NCBI RefSeq assembly: GCF_000518785.1
Contig: NZ_JAEG01000012.1
Coordinates: 93,197-157,196 of the forward strand
From: Paenirhizobium selenitireducens ATCC BAA-1503
GTDB taxonomy: Bacteria > Pseudomonadota > Alphaproteobacteria > Rhizobiales > Rhizobiaceae
Length of the DNA: 64,000 nt
Direction: 5' to 3'
Positions 36,054-44,909 of the stretch are shown piece after piece (the first letter of the stretch is position 1; every line of letters begins with the position of its first letter). Made by a program: the position numbers and the translations under genes. The notes below the pieces were generated by a model. That model was not told the DNA's origin, did not search any database, and saw only the letters and a list, made by a program, of their open reading frames with translations.

Positions 36054-37856
36054 ATGGAAACTCGACTGACAAAATCCGAGATCCGGCCATCTGCACCGTT
36101 CGCTACCTTTGCGGCGGCGCGGCCGGTCACATTCTGCGACACGGTCGGCTTGTTCATGCCGGCTGGGGGGAAGGCCACGGCGACCGGCGTACTTTTCGTC
36201 AGCCCTTGGGGGCTCGAGGAAATGTGCATGCGCAAGTTCTGGCGGGTCGTGGCCGATTCTCTGGCGGACCAAGGCATTGCGAGCCTGCGCTTCGACTATC
36301 CCGGCACCGGTGACGCGCTGGATCGCGACGACTATGCGGGCGGGCTTTCGATTTGGGAGGACTGTGTGGTCGAGGCGGCGCAGCAATTGCGCAGGCAGTC
36401 GGGTTGCCTGAACATCATCGTGGTCAGCCAGGGTCTGGGGTCCGCTCTTGCCGTCCGCGTTGCCGAGCGCATCGAGGGGCTCGCGGCAATCGCCTGCCTT
36501 GCCCCTGTCACGTCGGGTCGGGCCTTCCTGCGGGAGATGCAGATCTGGGCGCGCATGGTGGACGAAGGCCTCGGCATTCCCGAGGAGCATCGACTGCGCG
36601 ACGGCGTCGGGATCGCCGGGCTGAGAATGCCCGATGAGATCGCGGCCGATTTTCGCAAGCTCAATTCCACGGCTCTGACGCATCGTCCCGCGCCCCGGGC
36701 ATTGGTGGTCAAGCGTGCCGACCGTCCGGCGGATACGGAGTTTTCCGCACAGCTGACGGCGATGGGCGTCGATGTGCGCGAGGCCGACTATACCGGCTAC
36801 GACGAATTCATTTCAAACCCGGCCATCTCCACCATGCCGGACGATATCCGCAAGGTCGTGCTCGACTGGATCGGGTCTGTCGCGGCGGAGCTGCCCGCCG
36901 ACGCGCCGATGCCCGTTGAACGGCAACCGTCCGAGCCAAGCCTACTCGGTTCGGACTTCCGCGAGACGCCTGTCAACTTCGGTGACGGTGGACGCCTTTA
37001 CGGCATGTTGTGCGAACCGCTCGGCCCCCGCAGCGGTGCGACCGTGTTGATCCTCGGCACGGCCTATGACCGCCATGCCGGCTGGGGACGTTCCAGCGTG
37101 ATCATGGCGCGCAACCTTGCGGCCGCCGGCGTCGCGAGCCTGCGCTTCGACGGCGCCAATATCGGCGATAGCCCGCCAGTGCCCGGCGTGCCCGACCAGG
37201 TGCTCTACCAGGACAGCCAGATCGACGACGTTCGGGCGGCGCTGGACTTCCTGGCACGGCGCGACCTTACACCGGTGGTGCTGTCCGGCCGCTGCAGCGG
37301 CGGATACCTGACCTTCAAGAGCGCAGTCGCCGACCAACGCATCTCCGGTGCCGTTGCCGTCAATCCCTTCGTCTTCCATTGGCAGCCGGGTCGCGACATC
37401 GACGAATCCCTTCGCTACATGCCGCGCTCGCTTGACGTCTACCGCGAGAAGCTGTTCCAGCCGGAGACGTTTCGCCGGCTTCTGCAGGGGCGCGTCGACG
37501 TAAAGCGGGCGATCGGCAACATGGGTCGGGCGTTCTGGCGTCGTGTCGCGCGCAAGGCCACGCCGATTCTCCAGATGCTGCCGGGGAGCGGCGGCGAATA
37601 TGCGGAGGTCCGCAAATCCTTCCAGTCGCTCGCCGAGCGCAAGATGCCGCTCTATCTGCTTTACAGCGAGAACGATGTCGGTTTCGAGCACTTTGCCGAG
37701 CATTTCAGTCCAAAGGGGCAGGGCCTGCGGCGCTATCCCAACGCCCGACTGTCCATCGTCCCGGAAGCCGACCACAACTTTACCCCGGCGCCGGCGCGGC
37801 GTGCCTACCTCAATGCCTTGATCGACATGGCCCGGCGCTTTCCGCCGGGCGAATGA
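36054..37856 (+). CDS. Tandem alpha/beta-hydrolase protein of the EPS locus
   Basis: A 600-residue protein made of two alpha/beta-hydrolase folds. The first (residues about 20-285) has FRFDYPGTGDA-like strands (SLRFDYPGTGD) and a nucleophile elbow VVSQGLGSA with Ser. The second (about 310-600) has a repeated SLRFDGANIGDS, an elbow LSGRCSGGYL in which Cys occupies the nucleophile position of GxSxG, an acid in LLYSENDVGFEHF and His in PEADHNFT. It follows the flippase by 23 bases, so it may add, remove or edit an acyl group on the polymer. ATG at 36054 follows GGGGGAACC. The exact reaction is unknown. Confidence 0.72.
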   Translation: METRLTKSEIRPSAPFATFAAARPVTFCDTVGLFMPAGGKATATGVLFVSPWGLEEMCMRKFWRVVADSLADQGIASLRFDYPGTGDALDRDDYAGGLSIWEDCVVEAAQQLRRQSGCLNIIVVSQGLGSALAVRVAERIEGLAAIACLAPVTSGRAFLREMQIWARMVDEGLGIPEEHRLRDGVGIAGLRMPDEIAADFRKLNSTALTHRPAPRALVVKRADRPADTEFSAQLTAMGVDVREADYTGYDEFISNPAISTMPDDIRKVVLDWIGSVAAELPADAPMPVERQPSEPSLLGSDFRETPVNFGDGGRLYGMLCEPLGPRSGATVLILGTAYDRHAGWGRSSVIMARNLAAAGVASLRFDGANIGDSPPVPGVPDQVLYQDSQIDDVRAALDFLARRDLTPVVLSGRCSGGYLTFKSAVADQRISGAVAVNPFVFHWQPGRDIDESLRYMPRSLDVYREKLFQPETFRRLLQGRVDVKRAIGNMGRAFWRRVARKATPILQMLPGSGGEYAEVRKSFQSLAERKMPLYLLYSENDVGFEHFAEHFSPKGQGLRRYPNARLSIVPEADHNFTPAPARRAYLNALIDMARRFPPGE

Positions 37857-37872
37857 GCCGGGGGAAGACGTT

Positions 37873-40350
37873 TCAGAAGGCGATGCGGCGGCGCGAACCC
37901 AGTTGGGTGATGGTCCCGGTCGGCTTCAGGCCCGCCGCAGTGTCGTCTCGCGGGGACAAAGCGATGCGGCGCACCGTACCCGGCGCCAAATGGAACCAGT
38001 CGTCCTCGGAGCGATAGCCCTCGACTTCGACATGCACCGACTGTGCGAAGGTCGGCGTCGACAGCAGCAGAACCCAGCGGCCATCCACCTCTTCGACGCG
38101 AGCCTCGATAGCGGCATCGTGCATGGCCTCGTCCCGGCCGAGCGGAAAATGCCAGGCCTCGGCGACAAGGCGGCCGGTTTCGGCATCTGTCAGTCGGGCG
38201 ACTGTCACGTCATGGGACGGGGGGCCGAAGCGAAAAGCATAGGTCGTATCGAAGAAGGCGCCGAACAGGTCGGTCGCCGGAAGGCGAAGCGCGGCTCGTG
38301 CCGGCACGGTCAACGAACGCCGCCCGCTGACGACGGGCTGGCTGCCGTCGCGGAGACAGGCCAGTTCCAGAACAAGCTCGAGGTTGCCGGCCGTCTCGTT
38401 CAGCACATGGACGTCTAGACCGTTGGTGCCCTCGTCGGTGAGGTTGACCTGCACGGGCCGGAAGGCGCGTTTCAGCGCATACCAGACCGGTTTCGGTTCG
38501 CCGGTCGAATCGATCACGCCCCAGCCAGGACCGGGCGCCAGATCCTGCAGCGTCCAGACGAGCGCTCCGTTGCAAGTCGAAGCTGTGCTGCGCCATTCGG
38601 CATAGGTCTCGGCCACGACTTCGCCGGTGACGGCGCGCGACAGATCGAGGTAACGGGTCGGATCTTCCCGCCTTAGCCGGCACGGGTCGAGCGCGTAGAG
38701 GTCCTGGAGATAATGATCGCGGATGTCCTCGAAGTCCCAGGATGCGCCGCGGTCGCGGGGGACGCGGGTCTTCCAGCGCGGGTCGTGGACCGGGGCGACA
38801 GGCAGGTGGGCATCGAGCGTCGCCTGCTGCGGCACATGGGCAAAGGCCAGGCTCTCGGCGGCAAAGCGAACCTCAGCCCGGCGCGCATCCTCCAATGGCC
38901 GGCAATAGGCGCCGACGCCGTAATAGTGAGTGACGCCTTCATTGGGCGAAAACGGCATGGCGCCCCCAGAGGGAGAGTTTGCCACAAAGGGCACGTCCGG
39001 GCGGGTTTCGGCCGCGAGCGACGGCAGGGTCTCATCGTAGAACGACGTCTTCCAGATGCGCTCTGGCAGGCCCAGCATGGCGCCCTGTTGATAGACTTCG
39101 CTGCCGCCGCACAGAATGGCGAGGGAGGGGGAGCCCTGGATTGCGTCTAGAAACTGGCGGACCTCACGATCGACCTTCGCGGCAAAGACCTCGTCCGCGG
39201 TCGGGTAGTCGAAATTGGCGAACATCAGGTCCTGCCAGACGAGAAGCCCCAACTGGTCGCAGAGGCGGAAGAAATCCGCGCTCTCATAAGTCATCGTGCC
39301 GCCGATGCGGATCATGTTCATGCCGGCCTCGGCGGCGAGCGTCAGCCAGGGCGCATAGTCTTCCGCTGTGCCGGGCAGGCGCAGGATATCGGCATTGGTC
39401 CAGACCGCGCCGCGACAGAAGACCGCTTCACCGTTGACGACGAGGCCGAAGCCGCGTCCATCCGGTCCCCGGTCGATCTCGATGCGGCGGAAGCCGACGA
39501 GGCCGAGCGAATGCGGCCGGCCGTCGAGCGTCAGACGCGCATCGTAGAGTTTTGGTTCGCCGTGGGTGCGCGGCCACCAGGGCTCGATGGCGGGAAGGGC
39601 GAGCTCGGCGGTCCATCTGCCGTCGTCGTTGAGCTGAAGCCGGGTTTCGCGACCGGCGCAGGACAGGCTGAGGCCCTTGACCTCTCCCTCCAGTACGAAG
39701 GAAACGGAAAGCCGACCGGTGCCGTCCGTGTCGAGGCCGGCGCGGACGGCAAGATCGGAAATCGCGTGGCTGGATCGGCGTATCAGGCTGATCGGCCGAT
39801 AAGGCCCGACGGGATGGATTTCGGGGCACCAGCCGGGCATGTGGCCGAGCGGCGTCGTGCGGATCAGCCGCAGGCCCTGGTGGTCCATCATCTGGGGGCG
39901 CCAACGTGCCCGGGGCCCGCGCTTGTCGAGATGGGGTGCAAGGGCTCTAAAGCAGATGGCGATCTCGTCGCGGCCGGTGAGGACGAGATCCAGATCATGG
40001 GCCTCGAACATGCTGTCCGAGGTGAGGCGCAGCTCGCCGTTGACGTAGATTTCGGCAATGGTCGCAAGGCCGGCGAAACGCAGGATCGCCGGGCCTTCCG
40101 CTTCGCCTTCGAGCGAGCGGAAATACCAGGCGTCCTTGTCGTGCAGCGGCTGCGGTCTTTCCCGGTCGAAGAGGCCGGCGGCTGCCAGCGCAGAAGCCAC
40201 CGTGCCGGGAACCGGTGCCGAGATGCGGGCGGCGGGGCGATGGACCTCGTTCGGGCCGGCATAACGACCCGCTTCGGTGACGAGCAGCGTCCAGCCGTGC
40301 TCCAGCGGGCGTTCGTCCGCTGCGAGGTAAGTGGTCAGGCCCGTCATCAT
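37873..40350 (-). CDS. GH2 beta-mannosidase-like glycoside hydrolase
   Basis: An 825-residue GH2 enzyme, probably a beta-mannosidase acting in the cytoplasm, as no signal peptide is visible. Domain order is sugar-binding jelly roll (about 10-190), immunoglobulin-like domain (about 195-300), TIM barrel (about 305-640) and C-terminal beta domains. Glu418 in LCGGSEVYQQ is the likely acid/base and Glu499 in FAAESLAF the likely nucleophile; IRIGGTMTYESADFFRLCDQ is the family's barrel motif. It is the last gene of the carrier-protein operon, starting six bases after the DUF1839 stop with AGGAGG overlapping that stop. Two adjacent ATGs (40350, 40347) are possible starts. It converges on the EPS operon with 16 bases between. 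Confidence 0.82.
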   Translation of the reverse strand: MMTGLTTYLAADERPLEHGWTLLVTEAGRYAGPNEVHRPAARISAPVPGTVASALAAAGLFDRERPQPLHDKDAWYFRSLEGEAEGPAILRFAGLATIAEIYVNGELRLTSDSMFEAHDLDLVLTGRDEIAICFRALAPHLDKRGPRARWRPQMMDHQGLRLIRTTPLGHMPGWCPEIHPVGPYRPISLIRRSSHAISDLAVRAGLDTDGTGRLSVSFVLEGEVKGLSLSCAGRETRLQLNDDGRWTAELALPAIEPWWPRTHGEPKLYDARLTLDGRPHSLGLVGFRRIEIDRGPDGRGFGLVVNGEAVFCRGAVWTNADILRLPGTAEDYAPWLTLAAEAGMNMIRIGGTMTYESADFFRLCDQLGLLVWQDLMFANFDYPTADEVFAAKVDREVRQFLDAIQGSPSLAILCGGSEVYQQGAMLGLPERIWKTSFYDETLPSLAAETRPDVPFVANSPSGGAMPFSPNEGVTHYYGVGAYCRPLEDARRAEVRFAAESLAFAHVPQQATLDAHLPVAPVHDPRWKTRVPRDRGASWDFEDIRDHYLQDLYALDPCRLRREDPTRYLDLSRAVTGEVVAETYAEWRSTASTCNGALVWTLQDLAPGPGWGVIDSTGEPKPVWYALKRAFRPVQVNLTDEGTNGLDVHVLNETAGNLELVLELACLRDGSQPVVSGRRSLTVPARAALRLPATDLFGAFFDTTYAFRFGPPSHDVTVARLTDAETGRLVAEAWHFPLGRDEAMHDAAIEARVEEVDGRWVLLLSTPTFAQSVHVEVEGYRSEDDWFHLAPGTVRRIALSPRDDTAAGLKPTGTITQLGSRRRIAF

Positions 40351-40356
40351 GCCTCC

Positions 40357-41325
40357 TCAGGCGAGGTTTTTGCCAAGTTCTCCGACGAGCTTGTCCCAAG
40401 CCTCGGCCGCCGGGTCCAGAGCGGATCGCAACGGATCGAACTTTTTCCGCGTCACCGCACGGGCCAGCTGGAACTGAACGGTCTTGGCCGTCTCCGAGAT
40501 CTTCAGGGCGTGCGCGGCGGCTTCTTCGAATTGCGACGGCGAAAGCCAGGCCAGATGGCTGGCGAGAAGCTCGAAGTTGGCGCCGAACTGGCGCAGCGTG
40601 TTGAAGGCATATGTGTGGAAATAACCGAAGGGCCGTTCCGCGATCGCCTCGACCTGGGTCGGGAAGACTTCGGCAAAGGCGGCAATCGGATTGGCGTCGG
40701 GACGGCGGGCAAAATGCCGCTTCAGCAGGCGCCGGGCGGTTTCGCGCTGGTGCTCGCCCGAGGGCCTTGTGGCTGGAAATTTGGCGAACTCGGTGTAGGG
40801 CAGGAAGGGCAGGGCGCCTTCCGGCAAATGGTGCTGCAAAAGCCCGTCGAAGTCTTCTCCTTCGACGCGGAAGAAGCCGCCATTGTGGAAGTAGTCCATC
40901 GTCCGGCCTTCAAGGTCGAGGCGGTTGATGGCGACCGTCGTCTTTCCATGCTCCTGGCGATAGCCGACGCCGCGGGTGTCCGGCAAGAAATAGCTGTCCA
41001 TCTCGACGAGGCATAGCCGGCCACGCGCGATCTGCTGGGCGACATGGGCCTCGACGGTGTCGAAGATCGCCAGTTCCGTGACGCGGATACCGTACAGATC
41101 TTCGAGGTCTTCCAGCGGCACCTTGAAGAAGGTCAGCTGGTCGCCCTCGAAGTCCTGGGTCAGCGTGAAGCCGAGCATGGCTTCGGGCGCGAGGCCGAGC
41201 GTCGCCAGCACCTCGATCCACAGGTCGACATAGCAGTTGGTTTCCGGCCACATGCGTTCGCTCGCATGCAGCGCATGGGGCTTGTAGGTGGCCGGATCCA
41301 GTCCGGGAAAGACCGCAGGCGTCAC
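40357..41325 (-). CDS. DUF1839 family protein
   Basis: A 322-residue protein of DUF1839, always of unknown function as far as I know. Segments visible are CYVDLWIEVLATLG, DFEGDQLTFFKVPLEDLEDLYG, RGRLCLVEMDSYFLPDT and a helical C-terminal half (PFGYFHTYAFNTLRQFGANF). The middle part is reminiscent of cysteine-protease or transglutaminase-like folds (a C near residue 32 and an HG in QEHGKTTVAINR), but that is a weak impression; an amide-forming or transfer role would suit the neighbouring carrier protein. GTG at 41325 lies four bases after the ligase stop, with TGGGG upstream. Confidence 0.7.
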   Translation of the reverse strand: MTPAVFPGLDPATYKPHALHASERMWPETNCYVDLWIEVLATLGLAPEAMLGFTLTQDFEGDQLTFFKVPLEDLEDLYGIRVTELAIFDTVEAHVAQQIARGRLCLVEMDSYFLPDTRGVGYRQEHGKTTVAINRLDLEGRTMDYFHNGGFFRVEGEDFDGLLQHHLPEGALPFLPYTEFAKFPATRPSGEHQRETARRLLKRHFARRPDANPIAAFAEVFPTQVEAIAERPFGYFHTYAFNTLRQFGANFELLASHLAWLSPSQFEEAAAHALKISETAKTVQFQLARAVTRKKFDPLRSALDPAAEAWDKLVGELGKNLA

Positions 41326-41329
41326 CGGA

Positions 41330-42247
41330 TCAGCCCCAGAGTGCGGCGCGAACCGATGCAGGCCACTGGTCGACGTCGAGCCCGTGGTGATGGAAGAGCG
41401 CGAGCGCGATGCGTTCCAGGCCGAAGCCGACGCAGGCGGTGTGTGCCACCGAACCATCGGCGAGGTTCAGACCCCATTTCGACCCGAAGGCGTCCTGATG
41501 ATAGTTGAAGCTCATGCAGGCCGTCGGATTGGAGACCGAGGTGATCGGGATCAACAGCTCGAACTTGAGGTTCTGGTCGCGCTGGTTGTTGGCGAGCATC
41601 TTGCCGGCGCGGCCGAAGAACGGGTCGTTGGCGACGTCGATCTCGACCGGCAGGCCGACCTCGGCCATGATCTTCACGCCGCGATCCATCCATATCTGGC
41701 GGAAGTCGGTAACGTGGTCCTGGCTGCCCATACAGACATATTCGCGCATGCGGAACAGTTGCTGGCGGGCCGGGTCGTTGGAAGGCTCATGACGGAAGCA
41801 GTAGGACTGCAGGTCGTAGAGCCCGCCCTTTTCCGGCAGGTTGCCGCGCTTGGCGATCGTCGGATAGAGCGGATAACAAGCCGCCGGCGTCAACACGATG
41901 TCGGTCGCCTTCTGCTCGGCCGTCCAGTCCTCGTCTGCGTCCATGCATTTCAGCAGGCTGACATGGTCGAGTTCGTTGCCGCAGAAGCTGTGCACGGTGC
42001 CGGCCAGCTGCGGGAAGCTCTTCATGTAGCCGCTTTTTTCAAAATAGGCGCGGTTCATGCCCGGCGGGAAACGAATCGCTTCGGCACCGTCGGCCGCGCC
42101 GTAGCGGTCGATCAGCCGCTCGAAGGCGGCAATCACATCCTCGAAGCGGCCACCGCGTCCATAAAGGCCGTCGACGCCGGTCTCGATCAGCAGGCCGCTC
42201 TCGAAGAGGCGGTCCAGAAAGCTCGTCTGCATATCCATTGGCTTCAC
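41330..42247 (-). CDS. Amino acid:[carrier protein] ligase (class II aaRS-like)
   Basis: A 305-residue homologue of the atypical seryl-tRNA synthetase core that lacks the tRNA-binding arm. Class II motif 2 is visible as FRHEPS...RMREYV and motif 3 as [12 protein letters not shown]. Cys124, Glu169 and Cys272 occupy the three zinc-ligand positions known from the Bradyrhizobium glycine:carrier-protein ligase; as I recall those are Cys131, Glu176 and Cys279, a constant offset of seven. Enzymes of this family adenylate glycine or alanine and load it on a phosphopantetheine carrier protein. The gene starts GTG at 42247, overlapping the dehydrogenase stop, or ATG at 42238. Confidence 0.88.
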   Translation of the reverse strand: MKPMDMQTSFLDRLFESGLLIETGVDGLYGRGGRFEDVIAAFERLIDRYGAADGAEAIRFPPGMNRAYFEKSGYMKSFPQLAGTVHSFCGNELDHVSLLKCMDADEDWTAEQKATDIVLTPAACYPLYPTIAKRGNLPEKGGLYDLQSYCFRHEPSNDPARQQLFRMREYVCMGSQDHVTDFRQIWMDRGVKIMAEVGLPVEIDVANDPFFGRAGKMLANNQRDQNLKFELLIPITSVSNPTACMSFNYHQDAFGSKWGLNLADGSVAHTACVGFGLERIALALFHHHGLDVDQWPASVRAALWG

Positions 42248-43425
42248 CCCAGCAAACCTGTTTCCTGTTTATGAACCAGCAGCATGTTCGAGGTGTTCGC
42301 CAGGATGCGATCGTTCGAGATCATGAGCTGCGCGGAATGGGCATCGCGGAGATGCCGGCCGAGACTGTAGGGCGTCCCGTTCTTGTAACCGAGAATGCCG
42401 CAGATCCGCATGGCCTGGTTGATGACCGGCAGGATCATTTCCGAGGATGCGATCTTCACGTTGTTCATCGCCACGGCGAAGCCCATCGACGAAAGGCGGT
42501 CCTGATCCTTGCGGGCCGCCTCGAAGGACTGGAGGCCGTTGACGATATTGGCACGGATCGCCTGCAGCTGGCTCGACATCTCGGCAAGCTGAACGAGGCC
42601 GGGCGGCTGTGTGCCGGGTGCCTTGCGGGCAGCGGCGCGCACGAAGTTCTGGGCACGCGCGAAGGCATCGACCGCGATGCCGTACCAGAGCGAGCTCCAC
42701 AGCAGGTGGGCACTCGCCAGCATGGACTGGGCGGCGATCTCGGCGAAGGGTTGCGGAAGGATCTGTTCGGCCGGTGCTTCGCCCTTGAAGATGAAGCCGT
42801 CGGAACAAGTGCCGCGCATGCCGAGCGTGTCCCAGGTCTGGGTGTGCTCGAGCGTGTACTGGTCTTTGAGGAAGACGGTCATCACCTGGTCGGACGAGGC
42901 CGCGTCCTTGTGGCTGCGCGAGGTGATCAGGATGGCGTCGCAGTCGATGCCGTAGGAGATGACGGTCGCGTCCTTCTCCAGGGTGCAGCGGCCTTCCTTC
43001 ACTTCGATCGCGCAGATGCTGTTGCGCATGTTGCCGCCGATGCCGGCTTCGGTCGTCGCCGAGCCGAGGAGCAGCTGTTCCGCTGCCACCCGGCGCATGA
43101 ATTCGCGGTGCCACTCGGCTTCATGCCCGTGCGACACGAGGCTCGAGACCTTGATCTGGTGCATGGCGAAGATCATCGCGCTCGAAGCGCAGGCCTGGCC
43201 GATTATGGTGCAGACCTCCGCGATCTCGGAGGTGGACAGGCCTTCGCCGCCCAGTTCCTCGGGGATCATGATGCCCATCAGTTTGACGGCCTTCATTTCC
43301 TCGATCGCTTCGCGGGGAAAACGTCCCACCTTGTCGACGTCGTCGGCATAGGCCGCAGCGACCGTGGCGACCCGAATGGCGCGGGCCTTCAGGTGCGCTT
43401 CCTGGGGTTTAGTGGAGAGGTCCAT
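42244..43425 (-). CDS. Acyl-CoA dehydrogenase-like flavoprotein, atypical active site
   Basis: A 393-residue protein with the acyl-CoA dehydrogenase fold: N-terminal helices, a middle beta domain, and a C-terminal four-helix bundle ending [19 protein letters not shown]. In standard family members the segment after RDA reads as YEGT, whose Glu is the catalytic base; here the aligned positions read ISND, so that Glu is lacking. It may therefore be a dehydrogenase with another base, or a flavin-dependent oxygenase or oxidase acting on the aminoacyl carrier protein. It is coupled to the carrier-protein gene (TGATG overlap) and to the ligase (GTGA overlap). Confidence 0.8.
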   Translation of the reverse strand: MDLSTKPQEAHLKARAIRVATVAAAYADDVDKVGRFPREAIEEMKAVKLMGIMIPEELGGEGLSTSEIAEVCTIIGQACASSAMIFAMHQIKVSSLVSHGHEAEWHREFMRRVAAEQLLLGSATTEAGIGGNMRNSICAIEVKEGRCTLEKDATVISYGIDCDAILITSRSHKDAASSDQVMTVFLKDQYTLEHTQTWDTLGMRGTCSDGFIFKGEAPAEQILPQPFAEIAAQSMLASAHLLWSSLWYGIAVDAFARAQNFVRAAARKAPGTQPPGLVQLAEMSSQLQAIRANIVNGLQSFEAARKDQDRLSSMGFAVAMNNVKIASSEMILPVINQAMRICGILGYKNGTPYSLGRHLRDAHSAQLMISNDRILANTSNMLLVHKQETGLLG

Positions 43426-43676
43426 CAGGCGACCTTTCTATCCTCGAGAATGGATTTGACGGTGGCTTCGATCGCGCCAATGCTGGCGAACGACTTGCGA
43501 TTCAGCAGGTGGTCCGGGAACTCGATGTCGAAGGCTTCCTCGAGACCGAGCATCAGTTGCACCGAGGCGAACGAGGAGAGGCCAGCCGCATAGAGATCGG
43601 CGTCGTCGGCGACGGTGTCGACGGAGACGGGCAGGCCACCGAGTTTCGCCAGCAAAGTCCGAATTGTTTCGTTCAT
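43425..43676 (-). CDS. Acyl/aminoacyl carrier protein
   Basis: An 83-residue phosphopantetheine carrier protein. Ser35 in DLYAAGLSSFASV is the attachment site (a GLSS variant of the usual DSL), and the second-helix pattern VQLMLGLEEAFDIEFPD is typical of acyl carrier proteins. It is the first gene of a five-gene operon with an atypical acyl-CoA dehydrogenase, an amino acid:carrier protein ligase, a DUF1839 protein and a GH2 enzyme. This context points to a carrier for an amino acid rather than for fatty acids. Confidence 0.9.
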   Translation of the reverse strand: MNETIRTLLAKLGGLPVSVDTVADDADLYAAGLSSFASVQLMLGLEEAFDIEFPDHLLNRKSFASIGAIEATVKSILEDRKVA

Positions 43677-43868
43677 CTACTTACCCTTCCCGGATGCTAT
43701 TCTTCCAAAATGTTGGGTAATTTCTTATGCGCGAAAGCATAAGATTCCGCTAAATGCCGTAGTTAAGGAAAACTGAGCGACGCTGATGATTGTCAACGGA
43801 TGCCGGAACGAAGGGCATATGAGTTCCGCGGCGCGGCAAAAAGCGCGAAATCGGGAAAATTTTCGGGT

Positions 43869-44909
43869 TTAGGGGTAGTGGTGAATATCGCCATTGCGAT
43901 CCGTGACAGCATAGCGTCCAGGCTCGATTTCGCTCAGCATGCCGTCGCCTATGGACACCTTTCCGTGGCCGCCCGGCAGATCGAGGATATAGGTGGGAAT
44001 GCAGAGGCCGGAGACCTTGCTGCGCAAGGCCTGCATGATCGCCTGGCCCTCGGCGATCGACAGGCGGAAATGGCCAGTTCCCGGCGCCATGTCCGGGTGA
44101 TGCAGGTAATATGGCTTAACCCTTGCCTCGACGAAGGCGCGCATCAGTTCGGCGAGCACGTCCGGATCGTCATTGATGCCCTTCAAGAGCACGCTCTGGC
44201 TGACCATGGCGATGCCGGCATCGACGAGCCGGGTGCAGGCATCCCGGACGGTTTTAGACATTTCGCGCGGATGGTTGGCGTGCAGCGCGACATATGTCGT
44301 CTTGCCGCTGGCCTTGAGGGCATCGATCAGCTCGCCATTGATCCGCGCCGGATCGACGGCGGGGACGCGGCTGTGGATGCGCACGATCTTCACATGCGGG
44401 ATCGTCGCCAGCGCTGTCATGATCTCCCGCAGGCGGCGGGGCGACAGGATCAGCGGATCGCCGCCCGTCAGGATGACTTCCCAGATTTCGGTATGGGAAC
44501 GAATATAGGCGAGGGCCGTTTCCAGCTCTGCCGGCGGCAGGTTGCCGTCGCCCTGCGGCCCGACCATTTCGCGGCGGAAGCAGAAACGGCAATAGACCGG
44601 GCAGACATGCACGACCTTCAGCAGTACGCGGTCGGGATAACGGTGAACGATGCCCTCGACCGGGCTGTGGACGTGATCGCCGATCGGATCGGCCCGTTCG
44701 TCGGGCGTTTCGATCAGTTCCGCCGCCGTCGGCAGATACTGCAGGGCGATCGGGTCGGCCGGGTCCGACCTGTCGATTAGAGACTCCACGGTCGGGGTGA
44801 GGCCGATCGCATATTTCGAAGCCACGCGCTCGAGCGCAACACGTTCATCCGGCGTGACAAGGCCGGCGGCGATCAGGTCTTCGACATTGCGGAGGCCCAT
44901 GGTGCTCAC
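43869..44909 (-). CDS. epmB: EF-P beta-lysylation protein EpmB (lysine 2,3-aminomutase type)
   Basis: A 346-residue radical-SAM lysine 2,3-aminomutase. The 4Fe-4S ligands are Cys103, Cys107 and Cys110 (CPVYCRFCF), followed by ILTGGDPLILSP; the PLP-binding lysine region is near IPTYILDLPGGHGKV. It converts (S)-alpha-lysine to (R)-beta-lysine, which EpmA attaches to EF-P. GTG at 44909 overlaps the epmA stop (GTGA) and has GGAGA about eight bases upstream; ATG at 44900 is the alternative start. A general catabolic KamA is less likely with epmA directly upstream. Confidence 0.88.
   Translation of the reverse strand: MSTMGLRNVEDLIAAGLVTPDERVALERVASKYAIGLTPTVESLIDRSDPADPIALQYLPTAAELIETPDERADPIGDHVHSPVEGIVHRYPDRVLLKVVHVCPVYCRFCFRREMVGPQGDGNLPPAELETALAYIRSHTEIWEVILTGGDPLILSPRRLREIMTALATIPHVKIVRIHSRVPAVDPARINGELIDALKASGKTTYVALHANHPREMSKTVRDACTRLVDAGIAMVSQSVLLKGINDDPDVLAELMRAFVEARVKPYYLHHPDMAPGTGHFRLSIAEGQAIMQALRSKVSGLCIPTYILDLPGGHGKVSIGDGMLSEIEPGRYAVTDRNGDIHHYP

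Noticed and set aside
43677..43868. Extra carrier-protein or small gene upstream of the carrier operon
   Set aside because: No supported frame; probably the operon promoter and the epmB 3' flank.
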